NCBI GenBank assembly: GCA_963729115.1
Contig: CAVSMR010000022.1
Coordinates: forward strand, 1-64,000
DNA: 64,000 nt
Origin: Actinophytocola sp963729115
GTDB taxonomy: Bacteria > Actinomycetota > Actinomycetes > Mycobacteriales > Pseudonocardiaceae
Reading direction: 5' to 3'
Positions 56,529-64,000 of the stretch are shown piece after piece. The notes beneath the pieces were generated by a model. The model had not been told where the DNA came from and searched no databases. It worked only from the letters and a program-made list of their open reading frames with translations. How positions within the stretch are numbered: position 1 is the first letter of the stretch; every line of letters begins with the position of its first letter. A program made the translations under genes and the position numbers.

Positions 56529-59500
56529 TCAGCCGTCCGCCCGTTTCAGCTCGCCGTCGATGAGGGGCCCGATGTCGGCGAGCGGGCCCTGCTGCGTCAT
56601 CTCGTCGTGGTGGCAGTCGACCGGGTGCTCGGCCAACCCGCGGACGAGCGGGCGCCATCCCTCCACGGGTGGCAGACCTGGCCACCGGTCGCGGACCGCG
56701 GTGAGGTAGAGCGCGGGCCCGTCGAAGCGTCCCGGTACCGCCTGCCGGATCAGCCGCTGTACCCGCAGGGCGGCGTCGATGAGCGACCGCACCAGCTCCA
56801 CGTCGACGCGGAGCAGCCCGGCGAGTTCGCCGGCATCGGGCGAGTCGGCCACCTCGGCCAGGTCGACGCCGAGGTCCTGCGCGATCGTGTGGATCAGCTC
56901 GGCGCGCTCGTCCTCGTCCGTCCACGACGGATCCGCGCCACCGAGGTCCACATGGGAGTCGAGGAGCGCGAGCAGGCCCACCGGCTCGCCCTCCCGGCGC
57001 AGGCGTACGGCCACGGCGTGGGCCAGGTTGCCGCCGGCGGACCAGCCGAGCAGGTGGTAGGGCCCGGCCGGGCGGATCCGGCGGATCTCGGCCACGCACC
57101 GGTCCACCAGCGCGTCGAGGTCCGTGACCACGTGGCCGGGGCCGGTGATGCCGTGCGTCTGCAGGCCGTAGACCGGGCGGTCCGGCAGGTGCGGGAGGAG
57201 TCCCGCGTAGCACCAGCTCAACCCGGCCAGCGGCGACACGCAGAACAGGGGCGCCTGCGTACCGTCGGTCCGGAGCGGGAGGATCACGTCGAAGTCCCCG
57301 CCCGCGTCGGCGGTGTCGTGCAGCCGGCCGGCGAGCCCGGCCGGGGTTGGTTCCGCCAGCAGGGTGCGGATGGTCAGCTGGACGCCGAACTCGGCGCGCA
57401 CCCGGCTGAGCAGGCGGATGGCGAGCAGCGAGTGGCCGCCGAGGTCGAAGAAGTTGTCGTCCGCGCCCACCTCCGCGACGCCGAGCACGGCGGCGAACAC
57501 CTCCGTCAGCGTCCGCTCGGCCGGGGTGCGCGGGGCGCGGGATGTGACCGGGGCGGCGGCGGCCGGGGCGGGTAGCGCGGCCCGGTCGAGCTTTCCGTTG
57601 GTGTTCAACGGAATCCGATCGAGCACTGTGATCGCGGCGGGCACCATGTACCCGGGCAGCGAGCGGGCGGCGAACGCGCGCAGGTCGGCCGGGTCGAGCG
57701 TGGCGCCGGGCCGGGCCACCACGTAGCCGGCGAGCCGCCGGTCCCCCGGCCGGTCCTCGCGGTCGATCGTGGCCGCGGCGGCGACGTCGGGGTGCGTGGC
57801 GAGCACGGCGTCGATCTCCCCGAGCTCGATGCGGAACCCGCGGACCTTCACCTGCTGGTCGGTGCGGCCCAGGTACTGCAGCGTGCCGCCCTGCTGCCAG
57901 CGCACGAGGTCACCGGTGGCGTACATCCGCTCCCCCGGCCCACCGAACGGATCGGGCAGGAACCGCTCCGCGGTCAGGCCCGGCCGCCGGAAGTAGCCCC
58001 GGGCCAGACCGGCGCCGGCCAGGTACAGCTCGCCCACCACACCGGGCGGCACCGGCCGCAGATCCGGTCCGAGCACGTAGGCCCGGGTGTTCGCGACCGG
58101 CGTGCCGAGGGACAGCGGCCGGCCCGGCACGATCGGCATGCGCAGTGCGTCGACCGTGCATTCCGTTGGCCCGTAGTAGTTGTACGCGATGGACGGCGCG
58201 GCGCCGAGCTGGTCCCAGAGCTGCTGGTCGAGCGCCTCGCCGCCGAGCATGAGCAGCGCGGGTGGCCGGCGGTCCGGGTCCAGCAGGCCGGCGGCGACCA
58301 GCGGCTTGACATACGACGGGGTCAGGTCGAGGAAGTCGATCTCGTTGTCCACGATGTGGCTCACCAGCGCACCCGGATCGAGCCGCAGGTCGGCGCCGAT
58401 CACGTGCAGCTCGTGGCCGGCGACCATCCACAGCAGCTCGTCCCACGACGTGTCGAACGAGAACGACGCCGTGACCGCGACCCGGATCCGCGCACCGGCC
58501 GGCTCGAACAGGGTGCGGCGATGCTCGTGGAACAGGTTCACCAGGTTCCGGTGCTCGACGACCACCGCCTTGGGCGCACCCGTCGAACCCGACGTGTAGA
58601 TCAGGTACGCCGCGTGCTCCGGGCGCACCGGCACGCCGAGATCGTCACCACCCTGACCACGCAACCGGTCGACCGTGACCGGCTCGTCGAGCAGCAGGCG
58701 TGCGGCCTCGCCCAGCGGCAACCTGCCCGACAGCGCGGCGGTCGTGATCACCAGCGCCGGCTCCGCGTCGGTCAGCAGGTGCCCGATCCGCTCGGCGGGC
58801 AGGTCAGGATCGACCGGCAGGTACGCCGCACCCGCCTTGAGCACGCCCAGGATCGACACCACGACCTCGGCCGACCGCGGCAGCACCAGGGCCACGCGCG
58901 ACTCGGCCCCGAGCCCCGCGGCGACCACGAGCCCCGCGAGCCGGTTCGCCCGGGCGTTCAGCTCCGCGAAGCTCAGCCGGGTGTCCCCGGCCACCAGCGC
59001 CACCGCGTCCGGGCTCGACGCCACCTGCCGCTCGAACAGCTCCACCACCGAGCCGCCCGGCGCGTCCAGCCCGGTGTCGTTCCACTCGCCGAGGATGAGC
59101 GCGCGCTCCACTGTGGACACCAGGTCCACCTCGCCGACCGGCCGGTCCGGCGCGGCGGCACAGCCGGCCAGCAACGCCTCCAGATGCCCCAGGAAACGCG
59201 CCGCGGTCACCGCGTCGAACAGGTCGGTGTTGTACTCCAGCCGGCACTCCAGCCCGTTCGCGCGCTCGACCACGTCCAGCGACAGGTCCACCTGCGCCAT
59301 CGCCATGTCGACGTCCAGCGCGTCCACCGCCAGCCCGTCCATGCTGACCTCGACGTCGTCGCCGAGCAGGCTGAACATCACCTGGAACAGCGGGTTGCGC
59401 CCGGGATCGCGGACCGGCTCGAGCTCCCTGACCAGCCGATCGAACGGCAGCTCCTGGTGCGCGAGCGCGCCCCGGGTGGACTCGCGGACCCGCGCCAGCA

Positions 59501-62500
59501 CGTCCACGAAGGACAGTCCCGGGTCCAGCCCGGTGCGCAGCACCAGGGTGTTGACGAAGAACCCGACCACGGGCTCCAGCTCCACCCGGGTGCGCCCGGC
59601 GAACGGTGACCCGACGCAGATGTCCTCCTGCCCGGTGTACCGGTGGAGCAACGTCGTCAGTCCGGCCAGCAGGGTCATGTACAGGGTCGCCTGGTGGTCC
59701 TGGCCGAGCACGCGCAGCCCGGCCGACAGCTCCGCCGGCAGGTGCCGGGTGACGACCGCACCGGCGTAGGTCTGCACCCGGGGCCGGCGATGGTCCGTCG
59801 GCAGGTCCAGGTCGACGGCGCCGGCCAGCCGCGCCTTCCAGTACTCGAGGTCGACGGCGAGCCGCTCGTCCTGGTCCTGTTGCCACACCGCGAAGTCGGC
59901 GTACTGCAGCTCCGGCTCCGCCAGCGGCGACGCGGCACCGGCGCGGTAGGCGTTGTACAGCGCGGCGAGCTCGGCGCAGATGATGTCCAGCGACCAGCCG
60001 TCGGAGACGATGTGGTGCAGGCAGACCGACAGCACGTGGTCCTCCGCGGCCACCCGGAACAACGTCGCCCGGAACAGCGGCCCGGCAGCGAGGTCGAACG
60101 GTCGCGACAGGTCGGCCCGCAGTTCCTCGGACAACCGGGACCCCGGTACGTCCACGACCGGCAGTTCCACCGGCGCCGCGGGCAACACGACCTGAACGGG
60201 CTCGTCATCGGGGGCGGGCAGCACCGTACGCAGCGCCTCGTGCCGGCGGACGATCTCGGTGAGCGCCGCGGAAAGCGCGGTCACGTCGAGGGTTCCGGTC
60301 AGCCGCAGCACCAGCGGGACCGAGTAGGCAGTCGCCGAGTCGACCTGGTCGAGGAACCACAACCGGTGCTGCGCCACGGCGAGCGGCAGCGGTGCCGCCG
60401 AGTCCGGGCGCGGTCGCGGCGGGGCGCTCGTCGCACCGGCGCCCGTTCCTACGAGCGCGGCGAGCCCGGCCACGGTCGGGTTGTCCAGCACGGCGTCGAT
60501 CGGCAGGTCGGCGCCGAACGTCGCGCGCAGCCGGGCGGCGAGCCGGGTCGCGAGCAGCGAGTGGCCGCCCAGCTCGTAGAAGTCGTCGTGCACACCGAGT
60601 TCCTCGACGCCGAGCAGTTCCCGCCACACGGTGGCGATCTCCGCCTCGGCTCCGGTCCGCGGCGCGGTGCTGGCGACGGCCGCGTCCCGCACCACCGGCG
60701 TGGCGCCGACGGGTTCGGGTGCCGCCGGGTTCTCCTCCTCCAGCGGTTGCCACCACCGGCCGTCCCGCCAGGAGAAGTGCCCACCCCAGTCGCCGGTGGC
60801 GGGTGGCCGCTGCGGCACCGGCCCGTCGCCGAGGTCGAGGACCGTGACGAACTCCGGCGCCGCCGCACGCACGTCGTCCGCCGTGGACGGGTCGACGCCG
60901 CACAACACCAGCCGGATCCCGGCCGCGCCACACTCCCGGGCAAGGTCGGCCAGACCATCGACGGAGACGTGCGCGCCGACCACGATCACCGGCGACACCG
61001 CGCCCTGCCTCGTGACCTCGATGACCGCACTGTCCATTTGAGACGCTTCGAGCGTGGCGAACCGGGCCGCGTCGGTGCCGAGCGCGCGCACCAGCGCGGT
61101 GGCCGGCACGTCGCCCACCGACAGCACCGCGTCGTGGCGCGCCACCCGGCGCACCGCCCGCACCGGCCTGGCGGGCGGGGAGCAGTCGAGCGCCTCGAAC
61201 GGATGCGGCGGCAGTGCGCAGCGTCGCGTCTCCGCGCCGTCGAACAGGGCCTCCGCACCGGACTCGAAGCCGCGCTCCCACAACCGGGCGAGCATCGTGA
61301 GCAGCCCGTCCTCCTCGGACTCCGTGGCGCGCCCGGCCACCGGCACGGCCAGCCGGGACGCGGTCCAGCCGGGGTGGGCGCGCAGCATCCGGCTCATCGC
61401 CTGCCCGGGCCCCAGCTCCAGGAAGACCTCGGCGGATCCGGCCAGCAGCGCGTCGGCACAGTCGCCGAGCCGGACGGTGCCGGCCAGGTGCTCGACCCAG
61501 TAGCCGGACTCGGCGACCCGGGCCGGATCTGCCCAGTCCCCGGTGAGGTTCGACAGGAACGGCAGGACGGGTGTCCCGTGCGGGGTCGCCGCGACCGCAC
61601 GGCCCAGCCGCCGCGCGGCCGGGCGGATCAGCGGCGAGTGGAAGGCCCGGTCGGTGTCCAACAGCCGCACGTCGATTCCGTTGCTCCGCAGGGCATCCAT
61701 CGCGGCGTCGACGGCCGGTGGTGGTCCGGCGAGGACCGTGTGCCGCGGCCCGGACACCGCGAGTGCCAGCTCCGGCTGGGCGGCGAGCAGCTCGTTCACC
61801 CGGTCCGGCGGCGCGGTGGTGCTCAACATCCGCCCGGGGGCGGCGTCGCGCATGGCGAGGCCACGTTCGTGGATCAGCGCGAGCGCGTCGGCCGGCCGCC
61901 ACAGCCCGGCCACGGTCGCCGCTACGTACTCGCCGACGCTGTGGCCGAGCATGCCCGCCGGCTCCACACCGAAGTCCTGGAGCTGCCTGGCGAGCGCGTA
62001 TCCGACGGTGAACAGGCCGAGCTGCTGGTGGACGGTGTCGCGCACCCAGGCCGGGTCCGCGTCAGCGCGCAGCACCGTCGCCAGGTCGATGTCGTAGCGG
62101 ATGCCGGCCAGCTCGGCCAGCTCGTCGAACACGGCCCGGAACGCGGGCAGGAGCCGGTGCGCCGCGGCGCCGAACCCCGGCCGCAGCGCGCCCTGCCCGG
62201 GGAACAGGAACGCGACCGGGGTGCCGGTCGCGGCCTGCCGGGCGGGCGGGTCGGCCCGCAACGCGGCCGCGGCGTCCGCCCGGTCGGTGGCCACCACGGC
62301 GACGCGATGCGGGAAACGGCGCCGTCCGGTGGCGAGGGTCCACGCGACGTCGTCGAGGGTGGGACCGTCCTGTTCGGACTCCGTCGCGGCGAGCTCGTCG
62401 GCGAGGTCGGTGCGCAGCCGGTCCAGCGCCGTCGGGGTGGCCGCGGACAGGCAGAACACCCGCGGCCGGTGGTGCGTGGTGCGGCGCGGCGCGGCCGGCG

Positions 62501-63767
62501 GTGACTCGAGGATCGCGTGCACGTTCGTGCCGCCCATCCCGAACGAGCTGAGCCCGGCGATCAGCGGCCCCTCCTGGGGCAGCGGCCCGGCTGTGGTGGC
62601 GATCCGGAACGGGCTGGTGTCGAGCTCCAGCTCCGGGTTGGGCCGGCGGTAGTGCAGGGTGGGCACCAGCCGGCGGTACCTCAGCATGAGGGCGGTCTTG
62701 ATCAGCCCGGCGACCCCCGCCGCCGCGCTGGTGTGCCCGATGTTGCTCTTCACGGCGCCCAGCCAGCAGTAGCCGGCGCGGTCGGTGGACTCGCGGAAGG
62801 CGGCGGTGAGCGCCGCCATCTCGACCGGGTCGCCCACCCTGGTGCCGGTCCCGTGCGCCTCGACGTAGCAGATGTCGGCGGCGTCCACGCCGGCCACGCC
62901 CTGGGCGCGCCCGATGACGTCACGCTGGCCGGGGATCGACGGGGCGATGTAGCCGAGCTTCTGCCCGCCGTCGTTGTTGACCGCCGACCCGCGGTACAGC
63001 GCGATGATCCGGTCGCCGTCGGCCAGCGCGTCCGCCAGCCGGCGCAGCACCACCACGCCCACACCGTTGCTGCACACCGTCCCGGTTCCGTCCGCGTCGA
63101 ACGGCTTGCAGTGCCCGTCCGCCGACAGGATGTGGCCCTCCTGGTAGAGGTGGCCGGCGGTCTGCGGCATCCACAGCGTTACCCCACCGGCCAGGGCGGC
63201 GTCGCATTCGTGGTTCAGCAGGGCCATCGCCGCCTGGTGCACCGCCACCAGCGAGGTGGAGCACGCCGTCTGCACGCTGATCGCCGGGCCGCGCAACCCG
63301 AGCTTGTAGGCGACGCGGGTGGCCAGGAAGTCCTTGTCGTAGCCGACCAGCCGGGCGACGTCGTCGGTCTGGTCGCGAGCCAGGTCCAGGTTGGCCATGT
63401 CGGAGCCCGCGTAGACGCCGACGTAGCCACCGAACCGGTCGGGGTCGAGGCCGGCGTCGTCCAGCGCCGACGAGCAGGCCTCGAGGAACACCCGGTGCTG
63501 CGGGTCCGTGCCGGCCGCCTCCGCCGGGCTGTAACCGAAGAAGGCGCGGTCGAAGTGCTCCCCGCCGTCCAGTACACCCCGAGCCGGGACGTAGTCGGGA
63601 TGCCGCGCCTCGTCCGCGGGCACGCCCGCCGCGATGAGCTGGTCCAACCGGAACCGGCTGATGCTCTCTACCCCGGTGCGCAGGTTGTGCCAGTAGCGCC
63701 GGACATCGCTCGCCCCCGGCAGCCGGCACGACATCCCGACGATCGCGATGGCGGGGCCGCCGTCCAT
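56529..63767 (-). CDS. Hybrid PKS-NRPS synthase: KS-AT-carrier-C-A-PCP-TE
   Basis: A 2412-residue multienzyme. KS (6-420): Cys169 in VQTACSTS, His305 in EAHGTGT, His345 in SNIGHTS. AT (515-800): GHSVGE (Ser610) with AFHS (708-711), indicating malonyl-CoA. A region at 865-1035 fits no domain. Carrier (1040-1105): LGGHSLLA, Ser1070. C (1125-1560): HHIVSDG. A (1575-2060): YTSGSTG, pocket residues D1772, T1773, D1776, D1814, M1840, G1842, Y1864, V1872, D1873, K2059. PCP (2085-2150): Ser2113. TE (2160-2405): GWSAG, Ser2243. No KR, DH or ER, so the added ketide stays a beta-keto unit. It should join a starter from the upstream synthase, one malonate and one amino acid, then release by TE. No docking sequence at the N-terminus. 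TTGA-N6-TCAA lies at 63788-63801, upstream. Confidence 0.93.
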   Translation of the reverse strand: MDGGPAIAIVGMSCRLPGASDVRRYWHNLRTGVESISRFRLDQLIAAGVPADEARHPDYVPARGVLDGGEHFDRAFFGYSPAEAAGTDPQHRVFLEACSSALDDAGLDPDRFGGYVGVYAGSDMANLDLARDQTDDVARLVGYDKDFLATRVAYKLGLRGPAISVQTACSTSLVAVHQAAMALLNHECDAALAGGVTLWMPQTAGHLYQEGHILSADGHCKPFDADGTGTVCSNGVGVVVLRRLADALADGDRIIALYRGSAVNNDGGQKLGYIAPSIPGQRDVIGRAQGVAGVDAADICYVEAHGTGTRVGDPVEMAALTAAFRESTDRAGYCWLGAVKSNIGHTSAAAGVAGLIKTALMLRYRRLVPTLHYRRPNPELELDTSPFRIATTAGPLPQEGPLIAGLSSFGMGGTNVHAILESPPAAPRRTTHHRPRVFCLSAATPTALDRLRTDLADELAATESEQDGPTLDDVAWTLATGRRRFPHRVAVVATDRADAAAALRADPPARQAATGTPVAFLFPGQGALRPGFGAAAHRLLPAFRAVFDELAELAGIRYDIDLATVLRADADPAWVRDTVHQQLGLFTVGYALARQLQDFGVEPAGMLGHSVGEYVAATVAGLWRPADALALIHERGLAMRDAAPGRMLSTTAPPDRVNELLAAQPELALAVSGPRHTVLAGPPPAVDAAMDALRSNGIDVRLLDTDRAFHSPLIRPAARRLGRAVAATPHGTPVLPFLSNLTGDWADPARVAESGYWVEHLAGTVRLGDCADALLAGSAEVFLELGPGQAMSRMLRAHPGWTASRLAVPVAGRATESEEDGLLTMLARLWERGFESGAEALFDGAETRRCALPPHPFEALDCSPPARPVRAVRRVARHDAVLSVGDVPATALVRALGTDAARFATLEASQMDSAVIEVTRQGAVSPVIVVGAHVSVDGLADLARECGAAGIRLVLCGVDPSTADDVRAAAPEFVTVLDLGDGPVPQRPPATGDWGGHFSWRDGRWWQPLEEENPAAPEPVGATPVVRDAAVASTAPRTGAEAEIATVWRELLGVEELGVHDDFYELGGHSLLATRLAARLRATFGADLPIDAVLDNPTVAGLAALVGTGAGATSAPPRPRPDSAAPLPLAVAQHRLWFLDQVDSATAYSVPLVLRLTGTLDVTALSAALTEIVRRHEALRTVLPAPDDEPVQVVLPAAPVELPVVDVPGSRLSEELRADLSRPFDLAAGPLFRATLFRVAAEDHVLSVCLHHIVSDGWSLDIICAELAALYNAYRAGAASPLAEPELQYADFAVWQQDQDERLAVDLEYWKARLAGAVDLDLPTDHRRPRVQTYAGAVVTRHLPAELSAGLRVLGQDHQATLYMTLLAGLTTLLHRYTGQEDICVGSPFAGRTRVELEPVVGFFVNTLVLRTGLDPGLSFVDVLARVRESTRGALAHQELPFDRLVRELEPVRDPGRNPLFQVMFSLLGDDVEVSMDGLAVDALDVDMAMAQVDLSLDVVERANGLECRLEYNTDLFDAVTAARFLGHLEALLAGCAAAPDRPVGEVDLVSTVERALILGEWNDTGLDAPGGSVVELFERQVASSPDAVALVAGDTRLSFAELNARANRLAGLVVAAGLGAESRVALVLPRSAEVVVSILGVLKAGAAYLPVDPDLPAERIGHLLTDAEPALVITTAALSGRLPLGEAARLLLDEPVTVDRLRGQGGDDLGVPVRPEHAAYLIYTSGSTGAPKAVVVEHRNLVNLFHEHRRTLFEPAGARIRVAVTASFSFDTSWDELLWMVAGHELHVIGADLRLDPGALVSHIVDNEIDFLDLTPSYVKPLVAAGLLDPDRRPPALLMLGGEALDQQLWDQLGAAPSIAYNYYGPTECTVDALRMPIVPGRPLSLGTPVANTRAYVLGPDLRPVPPGVVGELYLAGAGLARGYFRRPGLTAERFLPDPFGGPGERMYATGDLVRWQQGGTLQYLGRTDQQVKVRGFRIELGEIDAVLATHPDVAAAATIDREDRPGDRRLAGYVVARPGATLDPADLRAFAARSLPGYMVPAAITVLDRIPLNTNGKLDRAALPAPAAAAPVTSRAPRTPAERTLTEVFAAVLGVAEVGADDNFFDLGGHSLLAIRLLSRVRAEFGVQLTIRTLLAEPTPAGLAGRLHDTADAGGDFDVILPLRTDGTQAPLFCVSPLAGLSWCYAGLLPHLPDRPVYGLQTHGITGPGHVVTDLDALVDRCVAEIRRIRPAGPYHLLGWSAGGNLAHAVAVRLRREGEPVGLLALLDSHVDLGGADPSWTDEDERAELIHTIAQDLGVDLAEVADSPDAGELAGLLRVDVELVRSLIDAALRVQRLIRQAVPGRFDGPALYLTAVRDRWPGLPPVEGWRPLVRGLAEHPVDCHHDEMTQQGPLADIGPLIDGELKRADG

Positions 63768-63857
63768 AGGAGATCTCCCTCGATGGCTTGACTCAGTTCA
63801 ACCAAACGTCCGGCGGTCCCGCATCTCTGCGCGTGCGGTTTCCGGGCCGCGGTCACC

Positions 63858-64000
63858 TCATCGGGTGGGCCGCGTCCGGTGGGCCAGGGCTGCCCGGATC
63901 TGGCTCCCGCCGTCACGTGCGCCGGTGCCGCCGGTCACCCGGCTCTCGGTGGCCGGGCAGGAGGTCAGCGCGGCCGCCAGGGTGTGCACGGTCGGGTGCT
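63858..64000 (-). CDS. C-terminal end of an upstream synthase (carrier-protein tail), partial
   Basis: The last 47 codons of a minus-strand gene that enters from the right edge and stops with TGA at 63858. The first visible residues, HPTVHTLAAALTS, look like the last helix of an acyl or peptidyl carrier protein; the rest is a short flexible tail. It is 90 bases upstream of the PKS-NRPS gene and on the same strand, so it probably hands the starter to the KS of that protein. The identification rests on a short segment. Confidence 0.55.
   Translation of the reverse strand, partial: HPTVHTLAAALTSCPATESRVTGGTGARDGGSQIRAALAHRTRPTR

Overview
The window is high-GC actinomycete DNA made of two blocks that do not appear to belong together. 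Bases 1 to about 12,980 hold the conserved cell-division and signalling run known next to a tRNA-Leu in Streptomyces (pknB, pbpA, rodA/ftsW, PP2C phosphatase, two FHA genes). A small accessory set follows: a LysR regulator, an MFS exporter, an HxlR/azoreductase pair, and a MarR regulator divergent from a membrane-protein gene. Almost every gene here except the LysR gene is broken by single-base indels. In hxlR the extra base can be named, so most are probably sequencing or assembly errors.

At about 12,980 a membrane-protein gene on the plus strand and a LAL regulator on the minus strand are both cut off at the same point, and from there on almost all reading frames are clean. I read this as a chimeric contig join, or less likely a real rearrangement. 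The right-hand 51 kb looks like another actinomycete. A member of the Pseudonocardiales is my guess, and it is only an inference.

The right block falls into parts. (a) 12.98-30.8 kb: large ATPase LuxR (LAL) regulators (one truncated by the join, two intact, one decayed), two XRE regulators, two divergent cell-wall-anchored surface proteins with LAxTG sorting signals, and a HAF-repeat lipoprotein. (b) 30.9-35.3 kb: a small polysaccharide set with a sugar epimerase, a Wzy-like polymerase, a GT4 glycosyltransferase and a methyltransferase. (c) 35.4-41.3 kb: a translationally coupled operon (DHA2 exporter, HSL-type hydrolase, unknown protein, luciferase-like oxidoreductase), divergent from an SDR and a second exporter. 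(d) 41.5-64 kb: a biosynthetic gene cluster. It has a Tat-exported bicovalent-FAD oxidase, a StrR-like activator, an XRE/MmyB regulator, a four-gene sugar operon, a secreted GH2 glycosidase, an FkbM methyltransferase, a glycosyltransferase, an exporter and a 2412-residue PKS-NRPS protein with domain order KS-AT-carrier-C-A-PCP-TE. An upstream synthase gene runs off the right edge.

The most unusual part is the operon at 45,452-49,731. It encodes a non-hydrolysing UDP-GlcNAc 2-epimerase, then two separate proteins that together look like one aldos-2-ulose dehydratase (AUDH) cut in two, with the cupin part first and the beta-propeller part second, then a membrane O-acyltransferase. AUDH is known from fungi as a single chain that dehydrates 2-keto sugars. 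Its presence, split, beside a PKS-NRPS suggests an unusual dehydrated, possibly acylated sugar or a sugar-decorated polyketide-peptide. That product is inference.
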